From Myxococcales bacterium (GTDB taxonomy: Bacteria > Myxococcota_A > Polyangia > Polyangiales > JADJMO01): a DNA stretch of 64,000 nt. Where the stretch lies: assembly GCA_016709545.1 (NCBI GenBank), contig JADJMO010000003.1, positions 62,001 through 126,000 on the forward strand, in the 5' to 3' direction. The notes beneath the pieces are model-generated. The model saw nothing but the letters and a program-made list of their open reading frames with translations. It did not search any database and was not told where the DNA came from. Position numbers and translations under genes: made by a program. Of the stretch, positions 8,730-17,149 are shown in pieces; the stretch's first letter is position 1, and each line of letters starts with the position of its first letter.

Positions 8730-10496
8730 ATGCAGCTGCGGAGGGTGAGTACCTGGGGTGGGGAGTCGATGCGTCACGGCGCCGAGGTCACCCGCCTCGC
8801 CTTCGCGCGCGACGCCGACCTGCTCGTCTCGGCCGACGGCGGCCAGCCGGGCAAGGTGGTCGTGTGGGACCTCGCGACGGGGCGCGCCCGCGCGACGGGC
8901 AAGGCCAAGACCCACGGGTTCACGTCGGCGGCGATCACCCCCGACGGCGCGCGGTTCGCGGCCTCCGGCTACGACAACCACGCGCTCGTGTTCGACGGCG
9001 TCACGAGCAAGCGCCTCCATTCGTTCGAGTCCCGGGCGGCCGCGCACGCCCTCGCGTTCTCGCCCGACGGCCAGTGGCTGCTCGGCGGTGACGACCGGAT
9101 CCCGCGCCTGTTCTCGCTCGGATCGGCCGCCGACCGCGCGCTCAAGGGGCACTCGAGCGCCTTGAAGGCGGTCGCGTTCTCGCCCGACGGGCGTCACGCG
9201 GCGACCGCGGGCGGCGACCGCAAGATCAAGCTGCACGACGTGGCCAAGGCCAAGGTGATCGCCACGCTCCCGGGGTACGCGTCCGTGGTGGCGTTCCTCT
9301 CCGACGACCGATTGCTCTACGCGGGCTTCGACTGCGGCGCGATCGTCGAGGTGCCGAGCGGCAAGGAGGTCCGCGCCCTGGACCTCGGCTATCTCGACAC
9401 CGCGGCGGTGTCGGGCGACGGGCGGCGCCTCGCGGTGAAGTCGGGCCGGGAGGACGCCGAGGTGAAGGTGCTGGACCTCGACACGGGGGCCACGGTGTTC
9501 GAGCGCACGTTCGAGCCACTCCACGTCCTCGCGCTCGATCACCGCGGCGAGCGGCTCGCGTTCGCGCGCGCGGCGGCGCTGGCGCAGGGCACCTCGCTCG
9601 AGGTGTGGTCGCTCACGACCGGAGAGCGGCTCCTGCCGATGGGCGAGGGGCACAGCGGCGGCGTGACCGCGCTCGGGATCCACGGCCGCGTCGTGGTGAG
9701 CGCGTCGACCGATCGGACGCTCAAGCTCTGGGACGTCGACGCCGGCAAGGAGATCGAGACCGTCGGGGGCGCCACCGAGGACATCGGCGCGATGGCGCTC
9801 TCGCCGGATGGGCGCACCGCGCTCACGACGCGCGGCTACGGGCGCGAGAGCCTGGTGCAGCGCTGGGACCTCGCGGGGCTCCGGGTCGCGGGCGAGATCG
9901 ATTGCGGCGACCTCGGCAACGCGCGCGCCCTCGCCATCAGCCCGGACGGGCGCACGGCGGCGGCCAGCTTCGTGCGGCGCGCGGCGCTGTTCGACCTCGC
10001 GACCGGCAAACGTCGCGTGGTGCTCGAGAAGCACAAGGCGCAGGTCGACGCGATCGCCTTCTCGGCCGACGGGCGCTTCGTCGTGACCGGCGCCGCGGAC
10101 CAGCTCGTGAAGGTGTGGCGCGTCGAGGACGGCAAGGAGGTGCACGCGCTCGCGGGGCACGGCAGCTTCGTGCACGCGCTCGTGTGCCTGCCCGACGGCA
10201 CGTGCGTCTCGGGCAGCACGGAGCTCGCGCGGTGGGACCTCGCGACGGGCAAGCGGCTCGCGACGGGGAAGCGGGCCGAGGTCTCGCGGCTCGCCGCGTC
10301 GCCCGACGGCGCGCTGCTCCTCGTGCTCGGGCCGTTCGACCGCACGGTGCAGCTGTGGTCGCTCGCCGGCGGCGGCCTCGAGCGGGTGGGCGAGGAGACG
10401 CTGGAGGACGAGCCGGCCTCGGTCGCGTTCGTGGGGTCGACGATCGCCCTGGTCGGCACCAAGGGCGGGCGCATCCATCGCTACGCGATCGAGTGA
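8730..10496 (+). CDS. WD40 repeat beta-propeller protein
   Basis: A 588-aa cytoplasmic protein without a signal peptide. Repeats of the form AFSPDGxxxxTAGGDxxIKLxD recur through the whole length, at least a dozen blades and so probably two propellers. Clear examples are VAFSPDGRHAATAGGDRKIKLHD and a later blade ending LVKVWRVEDGKEV. Propellers of this type are scaffolds for protein-protein contacts. No catalytic domain is attached. The ATG at 8730 opens 33 bp after the VOC gene, so read-through from that gene is possible. Confidence 0.88.
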   Translation: MQLRRVSTWGGESMRHGAEVTRLAFARDADLLVSADGGQPGKVVVWDLATGRARATGKAKTHGFTSAAITPDGARFAASGYDNHALVFDGVTSKRLHSFESRAAAHALAFSPDGQWLLGGDDRIPRLFSLGSAADRALKGHSSALKAVAFSPDGRHAATAGGDRKIKLHDVAKAKVIATLPGYASVVAFLSDDRLLYAGFDCGAIVEVPSGKEVRALDLGYLDTAAVSGDGRRLAVKSGREDAEVKVLDLDTGATVFERTFEPLHVLALDHRGERLAFARAAALAQGTSLEVWSLTTGERLLPMGEGHSGGVTALGIHGRVVVSASTDRTLKLWDVDAGKEIETVGGATEDIGAMALSPDGRTALTTRGYGRESLVQRWDLAGLRVAGEIDCGDLGNARALAISPDGRTAAASFVRRAALFDLATGKRRVVLEKHKAQVDAIAFSADGRFVVTGAADQLVKVWRVEDGKEVHALAGHGSFVHALVCLPDGTCVSGSTELARWDLATGKRLATGKRAEVSRLAASPDGALLLVLGPFDRTVQLWSLAGGGLERVGEETLEDEPASVAFVGSTIALVGTKGGRIHRYAIE

Positions 10497-10539
10497 CCGG
10501 ACTTGAACGCGGCCGGGCGTTGGTGGACCCTGCGTACCG

Positions 10540-11088
10540 ATGCCGCGCTACGTCGCCCTCCTCCGTGGGATCAACGTCGGTGGGAACAACCTCATCCCGA
10601 TGGTGGAGCTCCGCGCCGCGTTCGAGGCGCTCGGGTTCACCCGGGTCGAGACGTACATCCAGAGCGGCAACGTCGTGTTCGACGCCAAGCGTGGCAAGAA
10701 GTCCGCGCTCGTCGCGTCCCTCGAGGCCGCGCTCAGCGAGACCTTCTCCTACGCAGCCAAGGTGGTGCTGGTCTCCGCCGACGAGCTCGCGCGCGTGGTC
10801 GCCGAGGCGCCCGCCGGCTTCGGCAGCGAGCCCGCGGTCTACCGGTACGACGTCGCCTTCGTGAAGGAGCCGCTCGATCCTGCCGCGGCGCTGGCCGAGG
10901 TCACGACCCGGCCGGGCGTGGACACCGCGCACGCCGGCACCCTCGCGCTCTACTTCCGTAAGCTCATCGAGAAGGCGACCCAGAGCCGCCTGCCCAAGCT
11001 CGCGCAGCGGCCCGTCTACCAGAGCCTCACGTTGCGCAACTGGAACACGACGACCCGGCTGCTCGCCATGGTCTCCGAGCCGGTTTGA
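10540..11088 (+). CDS. DUF1697 family protein
   Basis: A 182-aa cytoplasmic protein with the family's N-terminal signature (YVALLRGINVGGNN) and the SGNVVF motif. The fold is a ferredoxin-like repeat. Family members are widespread and have no assigned biochemical role. It ends 32 bp before the aminotransferase start at 11121, so the two could be cotranscribed. Confidence 0.9.
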   Translation: MPRYVALLRGINVGGNNLIPMVELRAAFEALGFTRVETYIQSGNVVFDAKRGKKSALVASLEAALSETFSYAAKVVLVSADELARVVAEAPAGFGSEPAVYRYDVAFVKEPLDPAAALAEVTTRPGVDTAHAGTLALYFRKLIEKATQSRLPKLAQRPVYQSLTLRNWNTTTRLLAMVSEPV

Positions 11089-11120
11089 CCGCCTCGCCGC
11101 TCACGGCCAGCCTCCGCCCC

Positions 11121-12221
11121 ATGCCGCGCATCGTCTCGCTGACCCCGGCCGTGTTCCACCTCCCCGACTCCGTCAACGCGGTGTCGCGCGCGTACGGCGC
11201 CTCGCCGATCGTCCCCCGGGGCCCGCGCTTCTCGCCGCTCCTCGCCAAGGTGCGCCGCGAGATCCAGGAGGCGCTCGGGTGCCCGCGGCACCGCGCGATC
11301 CTGCTCACCGGCTCCGGGTCCACGGCGATCGCCGCGGTCCTCGGCAGCTGCCTGCACCCGAAGGAGCGCCTGCTCGTGGTGCGCAATGGCGCGTACGGCG
11401 ACCGCATCCTCGAGTTCTCGCGCACGATCGGTCAGCCCGTCGTCGACATGGACCTGCCGTACGGGCAGCGCCCCGACCTCGCGGCGATCGACGGCATCCT
11501 CGCGCGCGGCGAGGCCGACGCGGTTGCGGTCGTCTACGGCGGCACCTCCACGTGCACCCTCAACCCGGTGGCCGAGATCGGCGCGATCTGTCGCGCGCGC
11601 GGCAAGAAGCTGCTGGTCGACGGCGTGAGCGCGCTGTTCGTCGAGCCGATGGACCTCGAGGGCTGGGGCGTCTCGGCCGTGATGGGCTCGTGCAACAAGG
11701 GCCTGCACTCGCACCCCAACCTCACGATGGCGCTGGTGCGCGACGACCTCCTCGACGAGATGAAGGGCTTCGCCTCGCGCACGCCGAGCCTCGAGCTGCG
11801 CAAGGCGTTCGACGCGCAGGAGAAGGGCGCGCACCCGTACACCATCGATCCCATGAGCGTGCTGCAGGTCGAGGCGGCGCTCGGTGCGCTGCGCGAGGAG
11901 GGTGGCGTCGCGGGTCGCAACGCGATCTACCAGGCGCGCGCGGAGCTCCTGCGCGCCGGCTACGAGCGCCTCGGTCTGCGCATCGCGCGCTGGGAGGGGC
12001 AACCGCTCGGCTCGATCGGCACCGCGCCCGGGATCCCCGCGGGCAAGAGCTACGACGTGATGGCCGAGCGGCTCGCGACGGAGCCGGTGGAGGGGCACGT
12101 GTTCGAGATCTACGCGGCGCAGGGCAAGCTCTCGAACGAGCTGTTCCGCATCTTCCACATGGGGCACTACGAGCTGCCGGTCTACGAGGTGTTCCTCCGG
12201 GCCCTCGCGCGCGTGGTGTGA
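11121..12221 (+). CDS. class V PLP-dependent aminotransferase (PhnW/alanine-glyoxylate type)
   Basis: A 366-aa fold-type I PLP enzyme. Residues GSGSTAIAAV form the phosphate-binding loop, LLVDGVSALF holds the Asp that contacts the pyridine nitrogen, and Lys193 in SCNKGLHSH is the probable Schiff-base lysine. The pattern is closest to 2-aminoethylphosphonate-pyruvate and serine/alanine-glyoxylate aminotransferases. No phosphonate genes lie nearby, so the substrate is open. The ATG at 11121 was preferred over the TTG at 11085, which overlaps the upstream stop. Confidence 0.82.
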   Translation: MPRIVSLTPAVFHLPDSVNAVSRAYGASPIVPRGPRFSPLLAKVRREIQEALGCPRHRAILLTGSGSTAIAAVLGSCLHPKERLLVVRNGAYGDRILEFSRTIGQPVVDMDLPYGQRPDLAAIDGILARGEADAVAVVYGGTSTCTLNPVAEIGAICRARGKKLLVDGVSALFVEPMDLEGWGVSAVMGSCNKGLHSHPNLTMALVRDDLLDEMKGFASRTPSLELRKAFDAQEKGAHPYTIDPMSVLQVEAALGALREEGGVAGRNAIYQARAELLRAGYERLGLRIARWEGQPLGSIGTAPGIPAGKSYDVMAERLATEPVEGHVFEIYAAQGKLSNELFRIFHMGHYELPVYEVFLRALARVV

Positions 12222-12225
12222 CCCC

Positions 12226-12798
12226 TCACTTCTTGGTCGGCTTCTTCTGCGACTTCGGACGCGCGTTCTCGAGGATCGTCGCCAGCGGGACGAAGGTGGG
12301 AGGGCCGGCCTCCTCCTCGTCGTACCCGAGCGCGCGCTGGAACCCGCCGTCCACGCAGAAGCGCAGGAAGCCCTCGAACGAGTCCGCGACCTTCCGGAAG
12401 AACTTCGGCCGGAGGCGCGCGATCATGGCGACGTGGCCGGCGGCGTCGAACAGGAACTGGTCGCCCTGGAAGTTGCTCGCGAAGGGGATCAGCGTCGGGA
12501 ACAGCTTCGGTCGTCCGAACTCGGCCACGTAGAACGCTTGCGCCTCCTCGTCGCGAAACCGTGCGAGCTCGGCGTCGAGGAGGAACACCTTCCACTTCGG
12601 CCCGGCGCCGGTGTGGAGCCCGGCGATGCGGAAGTACTCGGCGTACTCGCCCGGACCGACATCGCGCAGGAACTCCACGTAGTCCGCCGGCAGCGTGATG
12701 GCGTACGTCTCCTCGAGTCGGGCGATCTCGGCGTCGACAGCCTTGCTCTCCTTGGCGGAGAGCTTGCGCGTCGGCAGGGTGGGGACGGTGCTCTTCAT
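12226..12798 (-). CDS. SMI1/KNR4 (SUKH) family protein
   Basis: A 190-aa protein with the SUKH pattern: an N-terminal helix then EETYAITLPADYVEFLRDVGPG, and a central hydrophobic core. Bacterial SUKH proteins are frequently immunity proteins for contact-dependent or polymorphic toxins, but many are solitary. No toxin gene is visible next to it, so immunity is only a possibility. It converges on the aminotransferase with 4 bp between stops. Confidence 0.82.
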   Translation of the reverse strand: MKSTVPTLPTRKLSAKESKAVDAEIARLEETYAITLPADYVEFLRDVGPGEYAEYFRIAGLHTGAGPKWKVFLLDAELARFRDEEAQAFYVAEFGRPKLFPTLIPFASNFQGDQFLFDAAGHVAMIARLRPKFFRKVADSFEGFLRFCVDGGFQRALGYDEEEAGPPTFVPLATILENARPKSQKKPTKK

Positions 12799-12814
12799 GA
12801 ACGATGGAACCGGG

Positions 12815-13174
12815 TCACTGCGCGAAGTCGAGGCAGACCTTGGGCCCGGCGTCCTTCTTCGGCGGCGCGATCTTCAGACACGGGTGCGGCTTCACGTCCG
12901 GCGTGCCCGTGTCCGGCGGCCCCGTGTCCGGCGGCGGGACCGGCGACAGACACACTTGCGGCGAGAGACACGGCTGCGGAACCGTGGTCGCGTCTTCCTC
13001 CGGAGCGCTCGCGTCCTCCGCCACGCCCTCGTCCGGTGCGCTCATGGCGTCGGGAGGGGCCGTCTTCAGGCACGGCTGCGGCGCGGGGGGCTCGCACCCG
13101 ATGGCGATGGTGGAGATCGCCGCCGCGACGAACCGGCTCCGGCGCTCGAGGATCTTGCGACGCGCGTCGTCCAT
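12815..13174 (-). CDS. small lipoprotein with repeated PxPCL motifs
   Basis: A 119-aa protein. The signal peptide ends in IAIGC (Cys27). The mature part is Pro/Asp-rich and contains five Cys-Leu units: PQPCLK, PQPCLS, QVCLSP, HPCLKI and KVCLDF. No catalytic domain is present. The repeated pattern is deliberate-looking and could bind metal or form disulfides on the cell surface. I do not recognise a named family. It is 15 bp downstream of a second, damaged Cys-rich gene on the same strand. Confidence 0.75.
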   Translation of the reverse strand: MDDARRKILERRSRFVAAAISTIAIGCEPPAPQPCLKTAPPDAMSAPDEGVAEDASAPEEDATTVPQPCLSPQVCLSPVPPPDTGPPDTGTPDVKPHPCLKIAPPKKDAGPKVCLDFAQ

Positions 13175-13189
13175 GGGCGGAGGATACGC

Positions 13190-13445
13190 CTATTGCGCCT
13201 TGGGGCCGAGCTGCATGCAGACGCACTCGTTCGGCGTGTCCCCCGAGCACGCGCACCCGATGCCGCACTGGACGTTGCCGCACGGCTCCTTCTGCTCGAC
13301 GTCCTTGGCCGCGAGGCGCCTCGCCCCCGACCAGCTTGCCGTCGCAGCAGGTGCCGTTCGGATCCGCCTTCGCCGCGGCGGCGGGGAGGGGGGGCGAGGG
13401 CGGGGGGGGGGGGGGGGGTGGCGGCCCGCGGCGCGCCCCGGGGTG
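13190..13445 (-). pseudogene. damaged Cys-rich secreted protein remnant
   Basis: The last 40 residues (ending VCMQLGPKAQ, with CGNVQCGIGCACSG) are convincing Cys-rich coding sequence. About 13310-13325 the frame breaks: the upstream part (ADPNGTCCDGKLV) is in a different phase and is preceded only by a proline-coding run over a 17-base G tract. No signal peptide or start codon can be found before the enoyl-CoA hydratase stop. It is either a decayed gene or a region mis-assembled around the homopolymer. Confidence 0.6.
13402..13418. repeat. poly-G tract of 17
   Basis: Seventeen consecutive G on the plus strand, embedded in a longer G-rich stretch with several further G runs of 3-7 (13383-13401). 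It could form a G-quadruplex, and it is a likely site of sequencing or assembly error. It sits over the 5' side of the damaged Cys-rich gene. Confidence 0.95.
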
Positions 13446-13452
13446 ACCTTGG

Positions 13453-14232
13453 CTACTTGCCGACGAACGCGGCCTGACGCTTCTCGACGAACGCCGCCAT
13501 GCCCTCTTTCTGGTCGGCGGTGCCGAACAGCATGGCGAAGGCCTGCGCCTCGAGCTCGTTGGCGGACGGGAGCCCCGCGTCGCCGCGGCGCATCACGACC
13601 TTGGCCTGCGCGACCGCGACCGGACCCTTGCTGGCGATCTTCGCGGCCACGGCCTTCACCTTGGCGAGCAGCTCGGCCTGCGGGAACACCGCCTCGCAGA
13701 GGCCGATGCGGTGGGCCTCGGTCGCGTCGATGATGTCGCCGGTGAGCACGAGCTCGCGCGCCTTGCCGACGCCGACGCGTCGGATCAGCCGCTGCGTGCC
13801 GCCGAAGCCGGGGATGACGCCGAGGTTCACCTCGGGCTGGCCGAACTTGGCCTTCTCGCCCGCGTAGATCAGGTCGCACGCCATCGCGAGCTCGCACCCG
13901 CCGCCGAGCGCGAAGCCCTGCACCGCCGCGAGGATCGGGAACGCGCAGCTCTCCATCACCTGGCCGAGCTGGTGGCCGAGGTCGGCGAGCGACTTGGCCT
14001 CGACCACCCCGAGGGTGCGCATGGCCGCGATGTCGGCGCCCGCGATGAAGGCCTTCTCGCCCGCGCCACAGAGGATGGCCACGCGGACGTCGCCGGCGGC
14101 GGACAGCTCCTGGAACGCCGCGAGCAGGCGGACGAGGACCTCGCGATCGAGCGCGTTGAGCTTCTCGGGGCGGTTGACGGTGACGAGGGCGACGTGGCCT
14201 TCGCGGGCCACGAGCACGGGGGCTTCCGACAT
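13453..14232 (-). CDS. enoyl-CoA hydratase / crotonase family
   Basis: A 259-aa crotonase-fold enzyme. The oxyanion-hole segments are AFIAGADIAAM and GFALGGGCELA, and the catalytic region has LGVIPGFGGTQRL. It would hydrate 2-enoyl-CoA in beta-oxidation or act on a related acyl-CoA; 3-hydroxybutyryl-CoA dehydratase is also possible. It is the first gene of a minus-strand run leading into the Cys-rich genes. With the acyl-CoA dehydrogenase at 2-3.5 kb it is the second beta-oxidation-type gene here, but they are not an operon. Confidence 0.92.
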   Translation of the reverse strand: MSEAPVLVAREGHVALVTVNRPEKLNALDREVLVRLLAAFQELSAAGDVRVAILCGAGEKAFIAGADIAAMRTLGVVEAKSLADLGHQLGQVMESCAFPILAAVQGFALGGGCELAMACDLIYAGEKAKFGQPEVNLGVIPGFGGTQRLIRRVGVGKARELVLTGDIIDATEAHRIGLCEAVFPQAELLAKVKAVAAKIASKGPVAVAQAKVVMRRGDAGLPSANELEAQAFAMLFGTADQKEGMAAFVEKRQAAFVGK

Positions 14233-14300
14233 GACGGCTCCTCTTTTGGGCGACGCCCGTTGACCGGGAATGCGGAGCTGATTACCACGACCGACGCGCC

Positions 14301-14624
14301 ATGCCGACCTACGAGTACGCTTGCCGAGCCTGTGGCCACCACTTCGAGGAGATCCACAAGATCAGCGACCCGCCGGTCGAGGTCTGCCCCAAGTGCGGGG
14401 AGAAGCAGGCCCAGCGGCTGATCTCGCAGGGCAACTTCATCCTCAAGGGCGGCGGCTGGTACACGACCGGCGGTTACGGCACGACCAGCACGGGCAGCGG
14501 TGCCACTTCGTCGTCTTCGTCGACCACGTCCACGCCGAAGACCGAGACCAGCACCGAGACCAAGACCGAGTCCAAGCCGGCCGAGACCAAGACCGAGACC
14601 AAGTCCGAGCCGAAGAAGGACTGA
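14301..14624 (+). CDS. FmdB-family zinc-ribbon protein
   Basis: A 107-aa protein. The zinc ribbon uses Cys8/Cys11 and Cys29/Cys32 (YEYACRACG ... EVCPKCGE), followed by the conserved GGGWY. The last 45 residues are a low-complexity Thr/Ser/Lys/Glu tail (repeated TETKTE). FmdB proteins are putative regulators; the tail is unusual in length. The gene's 3' end is overlapped antisense by the open frame of the GH57 gene. Confidence 0.88.
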   Translation: MPTYEYACRACGHHFEEIHKISDPPVEVCPKCGEKQAQRLISQGNFILKGGGWYTTGGYGTTSTGSGATSSSSSTTSTPKTETSTETKTESKPAETKTETKSEPKKD

Positions 14625-16240
14625 GCTAGCGGAGGACCGGACGGGGAGAAGAGCCCGGGCAGATCCGGGCCGAGCGCGTGCAGGAACGTGTCCTCGCGCG
14701 CGATCTCCGCGACCTTCGCGTCGTCGACCGCCCCGTGCGCGATCATCTCGAGCAGCGCGCGCAGGCGCTCGTCGTGCAGCGCGGCGCGCGCCTCCGCGTA
14801 TTGCCTCGTCGTGTCCTTGCGGATCATGAACGGCCAGTCCGAGGCCGAGAGCAACAGGTGCTCGACGACGGCTTGCTGCAGGGCCGGACAGCTGGGCCGC
14901 GGCCGCCGATCGATGGCCGCGCCGAGGGCGTGCGCCCCGCGCCGGACACGGCGGAGGACGTGCGCGTTCTCCTCGCAGATCCACGTGTCGCTGCGGCCGG
15001 CCTCGCCCCACGTGCTCGCCGCCGGGGCCGCCTGCACGAGCATCGGGCGCGCCTCGAGGTGGTCGCGGAGCGACAACGCGGCCAGCGACGGGTGTTCGGC
15101 GAGGAGCCGCAGCACCTCGTCGAGGAACCACGGCCCCTCGTACCACCAGTGCCCGAACAGCTCCGCGTCGAACGGCGCCACCGAGAGCTCGCCGGGTCTA
15201 AGGTGTCCACGCGCGTCCACGAACGCGCGCGCGTGTCCCCGCGCGGTTGCCTCGGCGACGCGAGGGTCCCACGGCGCCTTGTGCGAGAGCGGCACCTCGC
15301 GGCCGGTCACGCGGTGCAGCTTGAGGCCCGTCGCCACGCGGGTGCCGTCGGGCCCGACCTCGCCGAGCAGCTGCTCGACCGGTCGATCGAAGCCGACGTC
15401 GCGGTGCCACTCGCGGTAGGCCGCGTGCCCGGGGAAGCCCACCTCAGCGGACCACACCTCCTCGCTCGCCGCCGGATCGCGGCCGAACAGCGCCACGCCC
15501 TGGGCGCTCGCGATCGGCGCGCGCACGCCGAGCGGCGGCCTCGGGCGCGCACCGAGCACCGCGTCGGCCTCGACGACCGCGTAGCGCAGGCCGGCGCGCG
15601 CGATCGCTGCCTCGACGACGCGATCGATCGCGCACTCCGGGAGCCAGAACCCCGAGGGCGCGAAGCCGGTCGCGTTGCGGAAGGAGAGGGCACCGATGCG
15701 CACCTGCGCATCGAGCGCGCGTGCCGGAAGCGCAGGCAGGAACGCATGCGTCGCTGCGCTGGCGAGCAGGTCGAGGCGCCCGATCGTGGCGTGGTGCACG
15801 AATCCCCCGACGACGTCGCCCCCGTGACGCGCGAGCACCGTGCGCGCACGCGCGGTGCGGTCGCGGTGGAAGGCGAGCGCCGGCAGGAACTCCGGCGGCG
15901 TGCGTGGGAGCTCGGCCGTGACGAGCGCGTCGAGTCGGTCGAGCCGCGTGGCGAAACGCCCCATCAGGAGCGGATCGCGCAGCATCTCGATCAGCGTGGG
16001 TGTGAGGCCCAGCGACAGCGAGCCGGGAACGCCGTCGGCCTCGAGCCGATCGAACACGTCGAGGAGCGGGAGATACGTCTCGAGCAGGGCCTCCTCGAGC
16101 CAGCGGCCCTCGAGGTGGCGGTCGTCGTCGGGAGCCCGGACAAAGGGGAGGTGGGCGTGGAGGACCAGGGCGAGGTGGGCGCGCGGCCGTCCGCCAGGGA
16201 GGACCCCTGGGGTTGCGGGGACTTCGAACATCTTTGCCAC
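14474..16240 (-). CDS. GH57 1,4-alpha-glucan branching enzyme (DUF1957 type)
   Basis: A glycogen/glucan branching enzyme of glycoside hydrolase family 57. It shows HAHLPFVR near the N-terminus, the nucleophile region GFWLPECAI, the acid/base region PFDAELFGHWWYEGP and the C-terminal SDWPFMIRKDT typical of DUF1957. The literal frame runs 151 bp antisense through the FmdB gene, giving a low-complexity Val/Ser/Leu tail that is surely not native. A TAG in a neighbouring phase at 14626-14628 is the probable true end, so a one-base error is suspected near 14630-14700. Start is GTG 16240 or ATG 16231. Divergent from lexA. Confidence 0.85.
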   Translation of the reverse strand: MAKMFEVPATPGVLPGGRPRAHLALVLHAHLPFVRAPDDDRHLEGRWLEEALLETYLPLLDVFDRLEADGVPGSLSLGLTPTLIEMLRDPLLMGRFATRLDRLDALVTAELPRTPPEFLPALAFHRDRTARARTVLARHGGDVVGGFVHHATIGRLDLLASAATHAFLPALPARALDAQVRIGALSFRNATGFAPSGFWLPECAIDRVVEAAIARAGLRYAVVEADAVLGARPRPPLGVRAPIASAQGVALFGRDPAASEEVWSAEVGFPGHAAYREWHRDVGFDRPVEQLLGEVGPDGTRVATGLKLHRVTGREVPLSHKAPWDPRVAEATARGHARAFVDARGHLRPGELSVAPFDAELFGHWWYEGPWFLDEVLRLLAEHPSLAALSLRDHLEARPMLVQAAPAASTWGEAGRSDTWICEENAHVLRRVRRGAHALGAAIDRRPRPSCPALQQAVVEHLLLSASDWPFMIRKDTTRQYAEARAALHDERLRALLEMIAHGAVDDAKVAEIAREDTFLHALGPDLPGLFSPSGPPLAQSFFGSDLVSVLVSAGLDSVLVSVLVSVFGVDVVDEDDEVAPLPVLVVP

Positions 16241-16244
16241 AAGT

Positions 16245-16281
16245 TTGACACCCCCCCCACCCGTTCAGTACCGTCCCTACG
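16245..16281 (+). promoter_or_regulatory. lexA promoter with possible LexA-box core
   Basis: A perfect -35 TTGACA (16245-16250), an 18-bp spacer and a -10 TACCGT (16269-16274) lie upstream of lexA. GTTCAG at 16263-16268 sits in the spacer; it matches the GTTCAG core I remember for the Myxococcus LexA box, though the flanking half matches poorly. Autorepression by LexA is the natural inference. Confidence 0.5.
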
Positions 16282-16378
16282 TATACCTGATCGGCCAGCC
16301 GGCGTAGCCTCCACCCGTCTTCGGGCTGGGGGGTGCCTCGGGTTTCCGATCGGGGAGCCCCAAGGAGCTCGTGTCCCC

Positions 16379-17146
16379 ATGCAAGGCCTGACGCACCGCC
16401 AACAGATGGTCCTCGAGTACATCCGCAGGTCCATCCACGATCGCGGCTACCCCCCCACCTTGCGGGAGATCGGCGCGTTCATGGGGATCCGCAGCACCAA
16501 CGGGGTCAACGACCACCTGCGGGCGCTCGAGCGCAAGGGCTACCTCACCCGCGAGGACATGAAGTCGCGCGCGCTGCGGCCGCTCGACGGCATGCACCCG
16601 CACAACGCGGCGGCCAACGGCGATCTCCTCGGCGCGATCGGTCGGGCGAACGCGGCGCTCAGCGGGGCGCTCCCGAGCGCCGGGCTCGACGCCGAGGCCG
16701 CCAACGACGCCCGCCCGCCCGGTGAGCGCACCACGCTGCGCGACGACGACGAGCGCCTGGTCGAGGTGCCGGTGGTCGGTCGCGTCGCCGCGGGCCAGCC
16801 GGTCCTCGCCGAGCAGAACATCGTCGACACGGTGCGCATCGACCGCATGCTCGTGCGCGGCGGCCGCGACGTCTTCGCCCTCCGCGTGCAGGGCGAGTCG
16901 ATGATCGACGACGGCATCCACGACGGCGACTACATCTTCGTCCGCAAGCAGCCGAGCGCCTCGCGCGGGGACATCGTCGTGGCCCTCATCGGCGACGACG
17001 CCACCGTGAAGTACTACTTCCCCGAGAAGGAGGCCGTCCGCCTCCAGCCCGCCAACGCCGCCATGGCGCCGATCTACGTGCGCGCCAGCGACTTCAAGCA
17101 GAGCATGATCCTCGGCGTCGTCGTCGGCGTCTACCGCAAGCTCTAG
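16379..17146 (+). CDS. lexA: LexA repressor
   Basis: A 255-aa SOS repressor. The winged HTH occupies residues 1-70 (GYPPTLREIGAFMGIRSTN). The linker (71-125) is longer than in E. coli LexA. The self-cleavage site is Ala138-Gly139, the catalytic dyad Ser174 (QGESMIDDG) and Lys211 (ATVKYYF). It represses DNA-repair genes until RecA filaments trigger autoproteolysis. AAGGAG lies 11 bases before the ATG at 16379. A symporter gene follows within 4 bp and is probably cotranscribed. Confidence 0.96.
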   Translation: MQGLTHRQQMVLEYIRRSIHDRGYPPTLREIGAFMGIRSTNGVNDHLRALERKGYLTREDMKSRALRPLDGMHPHNAAANGDLLGAIGRANAALSGALPSAGLDAEAANDARPPGERTTLRDDDERLVEVPVVGRVAAGQPVLAEQNIVDTVRIDRMLVRGGRDVFALRVQGESMIDDGIHDGDYIFVRKQPSASRGDIVVALIGDDATVKYYFPEKEAVRLQPANAAMAPIYVRASDFKQSMILGVVVGVYRKL

Positions 17147-17149
17147 CGG

